From: Prolixibacteraceae bacterium
Lineage (GTDB): Bacteria > Bacteroidota > Bacteroidia > Bacteroidales > Prolixibacteraceae
Direction of reading: 5' to 3'
Length of the DNA stretch: 64,000 nucleotides
Assembly: GCA_003506435.1 (NCBI GenBank)
Contig: DOAQ01000009.1
Location: 124,001 to 188,000, forward strand
The first letter of the stretch is position 1. Each line of letters begins with the position of its first letter. Below, in pieces: positions 34,939-44,860 of the stretch. A model generated the notes under the pieces. The model was not told the origin of the DNA. It was given only the letters and a program-made list of their open reading frames with translations, and did not search any database. Made by a program: the position numbers and the translations under genes.

Positions 34939-35694
34939 ATGGAAAAGAAAAATTTGTGTGTTGCCTTCTCCACTCAAAAAGGAGGGGCTGGAAAAACAAC
35001 GCTAACAGTACTGGCAGCTTCTTACCTGCACTACGTGAAAGGTTATGAGGTGGCGGTAGTGGATTGTGATTACCCGCAATACAGCATTGCTGAAATGCGG
35101 GAACGCGATTTACGAATGGCCATGGACGACGATTATTACAAAACACTGGCATATGAACAGTTCACCCGGCTGCAAAAGAAAATGTACCCGGTTGTAAAGA
35201 GCCTACCTGAAAAAGCTCCGGAAACAGCCAAAGCGTTAATGTCCAAAGGAAACTATGACATTATCTTTTTTGATTTACCGGGAACAGTCAATAAGGAAGG
35301 GGTAATTTATACCCTGTCACTAATGGATTATATTTTTTCACCCATCAGCGCCGACAGGGTGGTACTTGAAAGCACCTTACGCTTTGCATCCCGCCTGAAT
35401 GACAACATCATCACTGCCGGGAAGTCCAGGATTAAAGGCCTATACCTTGTATGGAATTTAGTGGATGGCCGGGAGAAAACAGAATTATACGAAGTCTATG
35501 AACAGGTTATTGCAGAACTTCACCTTCCCTTGCTAAAAACCTTCCTGCCCGACAGCAAGCGTTTTCGCCGCGAGCTTCCCACTTCTCATAAAGCCTTGTT
35601 CCGTTCGACCATGTTCCCTGCCAACAAAGCATTGCTGAAAGGAAGTAACCTCGATGCCCTTATGGATGAAATTTTGGAAATCATCAAAATATAA
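34939..35694 (+). CDS. traA: TraA, ParA-family ATPase
   Basis: This 251-residue protein has the ParA deviant Walker A KGGAGKTT near residue 16, VVDCDYPQYS near residue 40 and FFDLPGTV near residue 110. It is the first gene of the CTnDOT-type tra operon. Such ParA proteins may position the element or its transfer apparatus. Confidence 0.85.
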   Translation: MEKKNLCVAFSTQKGGAGKTTLTVLAASYLHYVKGYEVAVVDCDYPQYSIAEMRERDLRMAMDDDYYKTLAYEQFTRLQKKMYPVVKSLPEKAPETAKALMSKGNYDIIFFDLPGTVNKEGVIYTLSLMDYIFSPISADRVVLESTLRFASRLNDNIITAGKSRIKGLYLVWNLVDGREKTELYEVYEQVIAELHLPLLKTFLPDSKRFRRELPTSHKALFRSTMFPANKALLKGSNLDALMDEILEIIKI

Positions 35695-35698
35695 AGCA

Positions 35699-36130
35699 AT
35701 GGCAAAAACATTCAAAAAAGAGGACATAAACGAAAAGGCAATTATCGCTTCTTTCCTGCAGGACGTACCGGTGGACCATGAATCACTGGTGAGTGAGAAT
35801 AATGAAAATTCCGGTGAACCACCTGCCCCAAAAACAGAAATACCTAAAGATGAAACCCGGCGCAGACGGGGCAAAGAACAGGATTATGAAACGCTTTTTG
35901 TCAAAGAATCTTCTATTACTGCCCGAACAGGCAAAATGGTCTATATCCGCCGGGATTTTCATGATACGATTCAGACCATATGCCGTGTAATCGGGAGCAA
36001 CGAAGTTTCGCTCTCCGGTTACATCGACAACATACTGGTACATCATTTTGAAACTTATGGCGGTGAGATAACCCGTCTTTATAACGAAAAACATAAAGGA
36101 ATAAACATTATTAAAAACCTGGAAAAATGA
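35699..36130 (+). CDS. DUF3408 protein (TraB-like)
   Basis: This 143-residue protein starts at MAKTFKKED. The DUF3408 core reads YIRRDFHDTIQTICRVIG followed by SLSGYIDNILVHHFETY, a ribbon-helix-helix-like pattern that suggests DNA binding. It overlaps the next gene, its paralogue, by 4 nt. Position corresponds to traB/traC in CTnDOT-like operons. Confidence 0.78.
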   Translation: MAKTFKKEDINEKAIIASFLQDVPVDHESLVSENNENSGEPPAPKTEIPKDETRRRRGKEQDYETLFVKESSITARTGKMVYIRRDFHDTIQTICRVIGSNEVSLSGYIDNILVHHFETYGGEITRLYNEKHKGINIIKNLEK

Positions 36131-36441
36131 GAAGACAATTCAGAAAGAAAAAGGTTGCCTCCAGACAATCCCTGGACCAACAAGATGTGAAGTGTATTCC
36201 CCTTAAAGAGGAGGATTACGAAGCCCTCTTTTTCAAAGAGTCGGAAGTCAAAACGCGCAACGGCAAAGTGGCCTATATCCGCAAAGAGTACCATGACCGC
36301 ATCCTGAAAATAGTCAGGGTGATTGGAGAAAACGAACTGTCCCTGTTCAGCTACCTGGACAATGTACTGGAGCACCACTTTGCCATGTTCCAGGATGATA
36401 TTACCGAACTGTACAGGGAAAGGAATACCGATATTTTTTAA
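36127..36441 (+). CDS. Second DUF3408 protein (TraC-like)
   Basis: This 104-residue paralogue of the upstream gene has YIRKEYHDRILKIVRVIG and LFSYLDNVLEHHFAMF. The pair probably arose by tandem duplication and may act as a heterodimeric DNA-binding unit. Confidence 0.78.
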   Translation: MRRQFRKKKVASRQSLDQQDVKCIPLKEEDYEALFFKESEVKTRNGKVAYIRKEYHDRILKIVRVIGENELSLFSYLDNVLEHHFAMFQDDITELYRERNTDIF

Positions 36442-36473
36442 TTCTCGTGTAACTATTCAAATTCCAGTAGCAG

Positions 36474-37220
36474 ATGATAACGGTTACACAAAATGCTTTA
36501 TTGGCACTGCTCGTTGCTTTTGCCATACTCTACGCACTCTGGACCATGTACTTTTTCATTTCGGAGAACCGGCGTTTTCGGAAAGAAAACAGGGAGACCA
36601 TGCTCCGGGAACAGGACAGGAAAAAGAACAAAGGCGATATTGTCGGCAAAAGCCAGTTTGTCCTCAAGGAACGCATTCCTGTGCCACAAACGGCCAAAGA
36701 GCCAGACAATGAAAAAGATAAGGGGAAAGAAAATATATTTGTCCCGTCAGATGTACCAAAAGAACATTCCCGAATAATTCCAGTGGGCGAACTGGACGAA
36801 GTTTTCGGCGAAGTTCCTCCCGGCGAAGCCAACCCGCCCCTTGACATTGACTGCCCGATGCCGGAAGGACCGGAACCGGCGGATGAAGAGGAAGAATACG
36901 AAGCCTTGCAGGTTTCAGGGAGTTCACTGGCCGAGGGAATCAGTTTTGAACAAATGGGCGAAGCCTACCGCACCGTAGTACACAATCCGATTATTACAGA
37001 GGAGAAAAAAGAAGAAACAGGACGGGTTCTTCTGCACCTGAAACATACCGACATGTTTGAAGCAATGGTTTCAGGTGAACCCGAGAGGGAGGACAGGGTC
37101 GGCGGATTAATTGATTCGTACCTGAAAGCTTTTCATAAGCGGAAAGCCGGAGGTCCAGGAGAAGATAAGCCTTCTGCGGCCTCTGTTCCCAAAGGGTTTG
37201 ATGTCCGAAATTATGTCTAA
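36474..37220 (+). CDS. traD: TraD-like conjugation protein
   Basis: This 248-residue protein has one N-terminal transmembrane helix (about residues 8-28) and a long acidic, low-complexity cytoplasmic region. A C-terminal segment from FEQMGEAYRTV resembles TraD of Bacteroidota ICEs. Assignment rests on position plus topology. Confidence 0.65.
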   Translation: MITVTQNALLALLVAFAILYALWTMYFFISENRRFRKENRETMLREQDRKKNKGDIVGKSQFVLKERIPVPQTAKEPDNEKDKGKENIFVPSDVPKEHSRIIPVGELDEVFGEVPPGEANPPLDIDCPMPEGPEPADEEEEYEALQVSGSSLAEGISFEQMGEAYRTVVHNPIITEEKKEETGRVLLHLKHTDMFEAMVSGEPEREDRVGGLIDSYLKAFHKRKAGGPGEDKPSAASVPKGFDVRNYV

Positions 37221-37273
37221 CACATTAAATACGAACAGATGAAAAAACACGATTACGGATAGGGTCGGCATCA

Positions 37274-37292
37274 ACCACCAAAATATCCGAAA
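37274..37292 (+). promoter_or_regulatory. Shared ICE leader motif (traE)
   Basis: ACCACCAAAATATCCGAAAC, followed by AACAAACATTT and a 65-nt leader with a GGGTGCGGG..CCCCACACC-type hairpin before the traE ATG. Confidence 0.55.
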
Positions 37293-37358
37293 CAACAAAC
37301 ATTTTATTTACCGGGTGCGGGGCTAACGACACCCCACACCAAAAACAAAGAAACCTAT

Positions 37359-37661
37359 ATGACAAAAAAGAAGATTTTGATGCAGGCAGCTTTCTTAATG
37401 GCTGCCGTTTCAACCGCATTTGCGCAGGGCGATGGCACTGCCGGAATTACAGAAGCCACCAACATGGTTACTTCGTATTTTGACCCCGGAACCAAGCTGA
37501 TTTATGCCATTGGCGCTGTCGTAGGGCTTATCGGCGGAATCAAAGTTTACAACAAGTTTTCGAGCGGCGACCCGGATACCAGCAAAACCGCCGCAAGTTG
37601 GTTCGGGGCGTGTATTTTCCTTATTGTTGCTGCTACCATCCTGCGTTCGTTCTTCCTTTAA
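37359..37661 (+). CDS. traE: TraE (DUF4134) inner-membrane protein
   Basis: This 100-residue protein has a signal-like start (ending TAFAQ) and two transmembrane segments (about 47-62 and 81-98). It matches the DUF4134/VirB2-like size and pattern (IYAIGAVVGLIGGIKVYNKF). It is probably a pilin-like or membrane component of the type IV channel. Confidence 0.82.
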   Translation: MTKKKILMQAAFLMAAVSTAFAQGDGTAGITEATNMVTSYFDPGTKLIYAIGAVVGLIGGIKVYNKFSSGDPDTSKTAASWFGACIFLIVAATILRSFFL

Positions 37662-37681
37662 TTGATTCCACCTAAATTATT

Positions 37682-38011
37682 ATGGAATACAATATCAACA
37701 AAGGAATTGGCAAAAGCGTGGAATTTAAGGGTTTGAAATCTCAGTACCTGTTCATTTTCGCTGGCGGGCTGCTTGCCGTGTTCGTGGTGTTTGTTATCCT
37801 CTACATGGCAGGTGTCAACCAGTGGGCTTGCATCGCTTTTGGTGTAATTGCCGCTTCGGTGCTGGTATGGCTGGCTTTCAACCTGAATGCCCGTTACGGG
37901 GAATCAGGCCTTATGAAGCTCATGGCAAAAAAACAGCATCCACGCTACCTGATAAACCGGAAAGTTCCCCGCAGCCTTTTCCAGAAAACAAGAAAGGAGA
38001 ATGCAGTATGA
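37682..38011 (+). CDS. traF: TraF (DUF4133) membrane protein
   Basis: This 109-residue protein begins YNINKGIGKSVEFKGLKSQY and has two transmembrane helices (about 22-42 and 46-66), the DUF4133/VirB3-like layout. Its stop overlaps the traG start (ATGA). Confidence 0.85.
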   Translation: MEYNINKGIGKSVEFKGLKSQYLFIFAGGLLAVFVVFVILYMAGVNQWACIAFGVIAASVLVWLAFNLNARYGESGLMKLMAKKQHPRYLINRKVPRSLFQKTRKENAV

Positions 38012-40506
38012 GGAATACGATGAAAGCAACAACTATTGAAAGCAAGTTCCCGCTGCTAAGTGTGGAGCATGACTGTATTGTCAGTAAAGATGCCGATATA
38101 ACAGTCGCTTTTCGCGTGAGCCTGCCGGAACTGTTTACGGTAACCTCGCCCGAATACGAAGCCATCCATTCAGCCTGGGCAAAAGCTGTCAAGGTGCTTC
38201 CCGATTACAGTGTGGTACAAAAACAGGATTGGTTTGTCCGTGAAACTTACCAGCCTAAAACTGATGACGGGGATATGAGTTTCCTGTCGCGCAGTTATGA
38301 ACGCCATTTCAACGAACGTCCGTACCTGAACCATGAATGCTTCCTTTTCCTGACCAAAACGACCAAAGAGCGGATGCGGATGCAAAGCAATTTTTCATCC
38401 CTCTGCCGGGGCAACATCATCCCCAAAGAAGTCAATAAAGAAAGTACGGTCAGGTTCCTGGAAGCCGTAGGGCAGTTTGAGCGGATTATCAACGACAGCG
38501 GTTTTATAAGCCTAATTCGCCTTACGACCGATGAGATTGTCGGGACACCGGAAAATGCAGGGTTAATCGAAAAGTATTTTTCGCTTTCACTCGGTAACAC
38601 CACCTGTCTGGAAGATATTGAACTGGGAGCGGACAGCCTGCGGATTGGCGATAAACACGTTTGCCTGCATACCTTGTCCGATGTGGAAGATTTACCCGGA
38701 AAGGTCGGGACGGACATGCGTTACGAAAAACTGTCCACCGACCGGAGCGATTGTCTTTTGTCGTTTGCCGCTCCTGTTGGGCTTCTGCTTTCCTGTGACC
38801 ATGTGTATAACCAGTATTTGTTTCTGGATGACAGTGCGGAAAACCTGCGGAAGTTTGAAAAGAGCGCGAGAAATATGCAATCGTTATCACGTTACAGCCG
38901 GGGCAATGCGATTAACAGGGAATGGATTGACCTTTACCTGAACGAAGCCCACTCGCACGGGCTGACTTCTATCCGGGCGCATTTTAACGTGATGGCATGG
39001 AGCGGGGATGAGCAGGAAGTAAAGCATATCCGTAACGAAGTTGGTTCGCAACTGGCATTGATGGAGTGCAAGCCCCGACACAATACCGTGGATGCAGCCA
39101 CCCTTTACTGGGCTGCTATGCCGGGAAATGCGGGCGACTTTCCTTCGGAAGAAAGCTTTTATACCTTTATCGAACAGGCGCTTTGTTTCTTTACCGAAGA
39201 AACAAATTACCGCTCGTCCCCGTCGCCTTTTGGAATCCGAATGTGCGACCGTGTGAGTGGAAAACCCATCCACCTGGATATTTCCGATTTGCCCATGAAA
39301 AAGGGGATTATCACCAACCGGAATAAATTCGTATTGGGGCCAAGCGGGAGTGGTAAATCGTTCTTTATGAACCATCTGGTGAGGCAATATTACGAGCAGG
39401 GAACCCATGTTGTGCTGGTGGATACCGGCAACAGCTACCAGGGACTTTGTGAAATGATTCACCGAAAAACCAAAGGGGAAGACGGGGTATATTTCACCTA
39501 TACCGAAGAGAACCCGATTTCATTCAACCCATTTTATACAGAGGATTATGTGTTTGATGTAGAAAAGAAAGACAGTATAAAAACACTGCTGCTTACGTTG
39601 TGGAAAAGCGAAGATGATAAAGTGTCCAAAACCGAAAGCGGGGAACTGGGCAGTGCAGTTTCGGCGTATATCCATCGGATACAGGAAAACCGGAACATAA
39701 CACCTTGTTTCAATACTTTCTACGAGTACATGCGCGATGACTACCGTCGTGAACTGGAAGAACGGGAAATCAAAGTAGGCAGGGACGATTTCAATATCGA
39801 CAACATGCTGACCACCCTGAGGCAGTATTACCGGGGCGGGCGCTTTGATTTCCTGTTAAATTCTGAAAAGAATATCGACCTGCTCTCTAAACGCTTTATT
39901 GTTTTCGAGATAGATGCCATTAAGGAAAACCGCGAACTTTTTCCCGTGGTGACCATCATCATTATGGAGGCATTTATCAATAAAATGCGCCGCCTGAAAG
40001 GGGTAAGAAAACAACTGATAGTGGAGGAAGCCTGGAAAGCCATTGCTTCGGCGAATATGGCTGAATACCTGCGCTATATGTACAAGACCGTCCGTAAATA
40101 TTTTGGCGAAGCTATTGTGGTTACACAGGAGGTGGACGATATTATTTCCAGCCCGGTGGTCAAGGAAAGTATCATCAATAATTCGGATTGCAAGATACTG
40201 CTCGACCAACGCAAATATATGAACAAGTTCGACCAGATACAGGCTTTGCTGGGACTGACGGAAAAGGAAAAATCGCAGATTCTTTCCATTAACATGAGTA
40301 ATGCACCAAGCCGCCGGTACAAAGAAGTCTGGATAGGATTGGGAGGTGTTCAAAGTGCGGTTTATGCAACAGAAGTTTCGGTTCAGGAATATCTGGCTTA
40401 CACCACCGAAGAATCGGAAAAAATGGAAGTGATGCAGCTTGCCGGAAAACTGGACGGCGACATAGAACTGGCCATTAAACAACTTGCTGAAAGCAAACAG
40501 CAATAA
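38008..40506 (+). CDS. traG: TraG, VirB4-type conjugation ATPase
   Basis: This 832-residue ATPase has Walker A GPSGSGKS near 444-451 and Walker B LIVEEAW near 670. It opens at MRNTMKAT, using the ATG that overlaps the traF stop with AAAGGAG just upstream; a longer in-frame reading is out of keeping with family starts. It energises assembly of the transfer channel at the inner membrane. Confidence 0.92.
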   Translation: MRNTMKATTIESKFPLLSVEHDCIVSKDADITVAFRVSLPELFTVTSPEYEAIHSAWAKAVKVLPDYSVVQKQDWFVRETYQPKTDDGDMSFLSRSYERHFNERPYLNHECFLFLTKTTKERMRMQSNFSSLCRGNIIPKEVNKESTVRFLEAVGQFERIINDSGFISLIRLTTDEIVGTPENAGLIEKYFSLSLGNTTCLEDIELGADSLRIGDKHVCLHTLSDVEDLPGKVGTDMRYEKLSTDRSDCLLSFAAPVGLLLSCDHVYNQYLFLDDSAENLRKFEKSARNMQSLSRYSRGNAINREWIDLYLNEAHSHGLTSIRAHFNVMAWSGDEQEVKHIRNEVGSQLALMECKPRHNTVDAATLYWAAMPGNAGDFPSEESFYTFIEQALCFFTEETNYRSSPSPFGIRMCDRVSGKPIHLDISDLPMKKGIITNRNKFVLGPSGSGKSFFMNHLVRQYYEQGTHVVLVDTGNSYQGLCEMIHRKTKGEDGVYFTYTEENPISFNPFYTEDYVFDVEKKDSIKTLLLTLWKSEDDKVSKTESGELGSAVSAYIHRIQENRNITPCFNTFYEYMRDDYRRELEEREIKVGRDDFNIDNMLTTLRQYYRGGRFDFLLNSEKNIDLLSKRFIVFEIDAIKENRELFPVVTIIIMEAFINKMRRLKGVRKQLIVEEAWKAIASANMAEYLRYMYKTVRKYFGEAIVVTQEVDDIISSPVVKESIINNSDCKILLDQRKYMNKFDQIQALLGLTEKEKSQILSINMSNAPSRRYKEVWIGLGGVQSAVYATEVSVQEYLAYTTEESEKMEVMQLAGKLDGDIELAIKQLAESKQQ

Positions 40507-40516
40507 CAGGCAGCTC

Positions 40517-40828
40517 ATGTATTCAGAAACTACCGAGACCAATCCATTGGGTGCAAAAATTGGTTTTGCCCTGGATGATATTACTGGCCGATGGAAAAGC
40601 CGGGAAGGTGCGCCGGATATCCGGGTTTACAAAAGCAGCGAAAGGAAAAACGACAGCTTCTTTATGGAGTTTGCCTTTAAAACCGGAGAAATATTCCGGT
40701 GTCTTGTCAAAAAGCATCAGGGTATCCGGTATGTCAACCTTTACGGGGTAATGGGCCTGTCCTACAATACGGACAGTGACGTACTGCAACTTTCCGCTTA
40801 CGGAAAATATTACAGGGTTGGGGATTAG
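40517..40828 (+). CDS. DUF3876 protein
   Basis: This 103-residue protein begins MYSETTETNPLG and has the DUF3876 pattern DDITGRWKSREGAPDIRVYK. It lies between traG and traI, the usual site. Function unknown, likely a small conjugation accessory. Confidence 0.72.
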   Translation: MYSETTETNPLGAKIGFALDDITGRWKSREGAPDIRVYKSSERKNDSFFMEFAFKTGEIFRCLVKKHQGIRYVNLYGVMGLSYNTDSDVLQLSAYGKYYRVGD

Positions 40829-40891
40829 CGCCTTTTGGGAACTAATCCCGGCCCTTTCAACCCAAAGTATCAATAAATAAAAAGAACAAAT

Positions 40892-41512
40892 ATGAAACGA
40901 ATAGTTTTAATCGTATGCGTGACCCTGATGATTTTTTCCTATCAGGCCAAAGCGCAATGGGCGGTGATTGACCCGTCCAATCTTGTACAGAATATTCAGC
41001 AGGTGGTCAAATCCTCGTCCACCCTGACCAACATGGTGAAGAATGTACAGGAAACCGTCAAAATTTATGAACAAGGTAAAGAATACTATGAAGCCTTAAA
41101 GTCAGTAAACGACCTGATTAAAGATGCCCGCAAAGTAAAACTGACCATCGAAATGGTCAGCGAAATCAGCGATATGTATATCACCGGTTTCAACAAGATG
41201 GTAGCCGACCCCAATTTTACAGTGGATGAACTGGCCGCTATCTCTGAAGGTTATGCCCGGCTAATGGAAGAAGGGGGTGCACTGGTTGCGGAACTGAAAA
41301 ACATCATAACGGGCGGCAATGGCCTTTCCATGTCGGATAAGGAACGCATGGATGTGATTGACCAGGTTTATAACCGGATGCTCGGCTGCCGTAACCTGAC
41401 AAGGTATTTCACGCAGAAAAGCATTTCTGTGTCGTTTATCCGCGCAAAGGCGAAAGCCGATACCGACAGGGTGCTGGCGCTCTATGGCAGTCCTTCGGAA
41501 AGATACTGGTAA
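40892..41512 (+). CDS. traI: TraI (DUF4141), VirB5-like
   Basis: This 206-residue exported protein has a signal peptide (ending AKAQ), WAVIDPSNLVQNIQQVV, and long helices, as in the DUF4141 family. The likely location is periplasm or pilus tip. Confidence 0.85.
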   Translation: MKRIVLIVCVTLMIFSYQAKAQWAVIDPSNLVQNIQQVVKSSSTLTNMVKNVQETVKIYEQGKEYYEALKSVNDLIKDARKVKLTIEMVSEISDMYITGFNKMVADPNFTVDELAAISEGYARLMEEGGALVAELKNIITGGNGLSMSDKERMDVIDQVYNRMLGCRNLTRYFTQKSISVSFIRAKAKADTDRVLALYGSPSERYW

Positions 41513-41531
41513 CAGCTAAAACTGGTAAACT

Positions 41532-42518
41532 ATGGAGTTTGAAAACCTGCACCAGGTTCTCCGGAACCTTTATGAAGATATGATGCCTCTTTGCGATGAC
41601 ATGATTGGCGTTGCAAAAGGACTGGCGGGACTGGGCGCTTTGTTTTATGTGGCATACCGGGTATGGCAGGCATTGGCAAGGGCTGAACCCATCGATGTGT
41701 TCCCCTTGCTCCGTCCGTTTGCCATCGGTTTGTGCATTCTCTTTTTCCCGACCATTATTCTGGGGACAATCAATGCCGTAATGGGCCCGGTTGTTAAAGG
41801 GACGCATTCCATCCTGGAAACCCAGACTTTCGATATGGAAGCCTACCAGTTACAAAAAGAGCAGCTTGAATACGAAGCGCGTATGCGGGAAGGGAAGGCG
41901 TGGTTAGTGGACGACGAAGCATACGACCAGAAACTGAAAGACCTTGGGATTTGGGACACCCCGGAAATCATCGGGATGTGGAGCGAACGGTTCTGGTACG
42001 ACATTAAAACGTGGTTCCGGCAGGTGGTGAGGGATTTAATGGAACTGCTGTTCAATGCCTCGGCATTGATAATTGACACCATACGGACTTTCTTTCTGGT
42101 GGTGCTGTCCATTCTGGGGCCGGTTGCTTTTGCCTTTTCCGTTTATGACGGCTTTCAGGCAACGCTTACCCAATGGCTTGCCCGCTATATCAGCGTTTAC
42201 CTGTGGCTGCCGGTTTCCGACCTTTTTTCGGCGGTGCTGGCACGTATTCAGGTACTGATGCTGGAAGCAGATATCAAGCTGTTGGAAGACCCCAACTATA
42301 TCCCTGATGGTTCCAATGGAATTTACATAATCTTTATGCTCATCGGCATCATCGGGTACTTTACGGTCCCCACCGTGGCCAACTGGATTATCCAGTCGGG
42401 CGGTATGGGAAGTGCCAACCACGCCATTAACAAAACTTCCGGAAAAGCCGGAAGCTATGCCGCAGGCATGGCCGGGGGCGCTGCCGGGAATATCGGCGGC
42501 CGCCTCGTCGGACGGTAA
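41532..42518 (+). CDS. traJ: TraJ, VirB6-like membrane protein
   Basis: This 328-residue multi-spanning protein has membrane segments near 33-50, 60-85, 175-215 and 255-280 and a glycine/alanine-rich tail. The CTnDOT TraJ pattern includes FENLHQVLRNLYEDMMPLC at the start and PFAIGLCILFFPTIILG. It forms the inner-membrane pore platform. Confidence 0.87.
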   Translation: MEFENLHQVLRNLYEDMMPLCDDMIGVAKGLAGLGALFYVAYRVWQALARAEPIDVFPLLRPFAIGLCILFFPTIILGTINAVMGPVVKGTHSILETQTFDMEAYQLQKEQLEYEARMREGKAWLVDDEAYDQKLKDLGIWDTPEIIGMWSERFWYDIKTWFRQVVRDLMELLFNASALIIDTIRTFFLVVLSILGPVAFAFSVYDGFQATLTQWLARYISVYLWLPVSDLFSAVLARIQVLMLEADIKLLEDPNYIPDGSNGIYIIFMLIGIIGYFTVPTVANWIIQSGGMGSANHAINKTSGKAGSYAAGMAGGAAGNIGGRLVGR

Positions 42519-42545
42519 TCTTAACAATTAAAAAACAATAGAAAT

Positions 42546-43169
42546 ATGGAGTTTAAGAGTTTAAAAAACATAGAAACATCATTCCGTCAAATCCGGTTCT
42601 TCGCCATGGTATTCATCTGCCTCTGTGCCGGGATAACCATTTATTCGGTATGGAATGCTTTCAGTTATGCTGAAGCGCAACGGCAGAAAATATATGTGCT
42701 TGACCAGGGAAAATCGCTTATGCTGGCGCTCTCCCAGGATATGGACCAGAACCGGCCGGTGGAGGCGCGTGACCATATTGCCCGCTTCCATGAACTGTTT
42801 TTTACCCTTTCACCCGACCGGGGAGCCATTGAATCCAACATCACCCGCGCCCTGTTCCTTGCCGACCGCAGCGCCTACAACTATTACCAGGACATGCAGG
42901 AGAAGGGATACTTCAACCGGGTTGTTTCGGGGAATATCCAGCAGGTTTTGCAGGTAGACAGCGTGGCGTGCAACTTCGCCAGTTATCCGTACACGGCTGT
43001 TACTTATGCCCGGCAGCGGATTATCCGGTCGAGCAATGTAACCGAACGCTCGCTGGTGACCCGCTGCAACCTGATAAATTCGGTCAGGAGCGATAACAAT
43101 CCCCACGGGTTTACCATCGAGAAATTCGAAATCATAGAAAACAAAGACATCCGGGTTTTGGACCGGTAA
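42546..43169 (+). CDS. traK: TraK, VirB8-like
   Basis: This 207-residue protein has one transmembrane helix (about 17-35) and a periplasmic domain. FKSLKNIETSFRQIRFF at the start and LITRCNLINSVRSDNNPHG-like sequence near the end fit the TraK family. It is an assembly factor of the transfer channel. Confidence 0.88.
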   Translation: MEFKSLKNIETSFRQIRFFAMVFICLCAGITIYSVWNAFSYAEAQRQKIYVLDQGKSLMLALSQDMDQNRPVEARDHIARFHELFFTLSPDRGAIESNITRALFLADRSAYNYYQDMQEKGYFNRVVSGNIQQVLQVDSVACNFASYPYTAVTYARQRIIRSSNVTERSLVTRCNLINSVRSDNNPHGFTIEKFEIIENKDIRVLDR

Positions 43170-43174
43170 ATATT

Positions 43175-43435
43175 ATGGCAAAAAAGAAAAAGGATATCTC
43201 AGCCATAAAAGAACAGATGGATTACCGTCTCCGGCAGTGGTGCGGGAGGATTCCTCCAAGAAGACGGATTGCCATAGTACTGATCCTTCTTTTCCTTTTT
43301 GCGGGGCTTTCGCTTTACATCACTTTTTCATCCCTGTTCAGTTTTGGGAAGGATGAAAGGGAAAAGCTGAACTTCAAACATATCGAAGGCCTGCAACTGG
43401 AATTAAAGGATGAACGGAACAAGCGGGTAGTTTAA
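43175..43435 (+). CDS. traL: TraL (DUF3989) small membrane protein
   Basis: This 86-residue protein has a single transmembrane helix (about 32-52) and basic flanks, in the fixed position between traK and traM. Confidence 0.78.
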   Translation: MAKKKKDISAIKEQMDYRLRQWCGRIPPRRRIAIVLILLFLFAGLSLYITFSSLFSFGKDEREKLNFKHIEGLQLELKDERNKRVV

Positions 43436-43456
43436 AACCAATAAATAAATTTCAAT

Positions 43457-44800
43457 ATGAAAGAAAAAGAGAATAATAGCGGGGCAAAACCGGATGTGGA
43501 AGAAAAAAAGCCGCTTTCGCCCCAACAGTTACAGAAAAGGAAGAAAATGGTGATTTTCCCGCTTTTTTTCCTGCTTTTTGCCATCAGTATGTGGCTCATA
43601 TTTGCACCGTCAGCCGATAAAAAAGAAGAACCCGGGGATGTTTTTAATACCAACCTCCCCACACCAAAGAAAAGCGGGATTATAGCCGACAAGCGGGATG
43701 CTTACCGGCAGGAGGCCATGAGGGCAAAGGAACAGGAAAAGATACGCTCCCTGCAGGATTTTGCCTTTATACTGGGCGGTGAAACAGCGGAAGAAAAAAC
43801 GTCACCAGGAAAAGCGGGACTTCAGGGGGTTCCTGAACCTACTGGAAACAGTGTCAAATCATCACGCCTTAAAAACAGTTCGGGAAACAGCCGGGCTAAT
43901 GCGTTCCGCTCATCTGCCGGTCAATACCAGGATATAAACAGGCAACTGGGCAGTTTCTATAAAGAAACTGAACCTGAAACAAATGGTCAGGAACAAGCGG
44001 GGTTAGAAGAAAGAATCGGAAAACTGGAACTGCAACTTCAGGAAAAGAACGAAGCAGAGCAGCAACTCGCCCTGGTAGAAAAATCCTATGAGATTGCTGC
44101 CAGATACATGCCCGCAGATAAAGCTGAGTCGGAAACGGTAGCTGCACCTGTACTAAATGCTTCTGAAACAGAAAAGGATGCCGTTTCTCTTCCGGTATCG
44201 CAGGTGTCCGGTAAAGTGGTTTCCCTTCTGGCTGCTCCCATGCCCGATTCGGTATTTATGAAAGAATATACAAAACCCCGGAACCTGGGGTTTCATACGG
44301 TTGCCGGAAGGGAGATGGAACCGGAAAAGAACACCATTAATGCCTGCATCAGTAAAACGGTTACCATTACTAACGGGCAGGAAGTCCAGGTACGCTTACT
44401 GGAGCCTGTACGTGCAGGAAAAATGCTGATTCCTGAAAATACGCTTATTTCCGGTTCCGCCCGGATTTCCGGAGAACGGATGAATGTTTCGATAACCCAT
44501 ATCCAGTATGCCGGGAGTATCATTCCGGTTAAAATCGAGGTTTTCGACATGGACGGTAATCCGGGGATTTCTGTGCCGGGTTCGGAAGAACTCAACGCAG
44601 TAAAGGAAGTCACTGCCAATATGGGGACATCAATGGGAAGCAGCATCACCATTACTGATAATGCAGGCTCACAACTGATGGCGGATCTGGGACGGGGCAT
44701 TGTCCAGGGTGCCTCGCAATATGCCGGTAAAAAGATGCGGACAGTCAGGGTTACGCTCAAAGCCGGGTACCGGGTATTGCTGCTCCCTTCCATGCAGTAA
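43457..44800 (+). CDS. traM: TraM, VirB10-like
   Basis: This 447-residue protein has a cytoplasmic basic N-terminus, a transmembrane helix (about 31-50), a long Q/E-rich coiled coil and a C-terminal TrbI/VirB10-like domain (VRLLEPVRAGKMLIPENTLISG). It bridges inner and outer membranes in the transfer apparatus. Confidence 0.87.
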   Translation: MKEKENNSGAKPDVEEKKPLSPQQLQKRKKMVIFPLFFLLFAISMWLIFAPSADKKEEPGDVFNTNLPTPKKSGIIADKRDAYRQEAMRAKEQEKIRSLQDFAFILGGETAEEKTSPGKAGLQGVPEPTGNSVKSSRLKNSSGNSRANAFRSSAGQYQDINRQLGSFYKETEPETNGQEQAGLEERIGKLELQLQEKNEAEQQLALVEKSYEIAARYMPADKAESETVAAPVLNASETEKDAVSLPVSQVSGKVVSLLAAPMPDSVFMKEYTKPRNLGFHTVAGREMEPEKNTINACISKTVTITNGQEVQVRLLEPVRAGKMLIPENTLISGSARISGERMNVSITHIQYAGSIIPVKIEVFDMDGNPGISVPGSEELNAVKEVTANMGTSMGSSITITDNAGSQLMADLGRGIVQGASQYAGKKMRTVRVTLKAGYRVLLLPSMQ

Positions 44801-44812
44801 ACAAGATATTTC

Positions 44813-44830
44813 ACCACTAAAATATCCAAA
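44813..44830 (+). promoter_or_regulatory. Shared ICE leader motif (traN)
   Basis: ACCACTAAAATATCCAAAC, followed by an A-rich stretch up to the traN ATG at 44861, within the tra operon. Confidence 0.55.
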
Positions 44831-44860
44831 CAAACAAGTTCAATTAAAACATTCAGAAGT

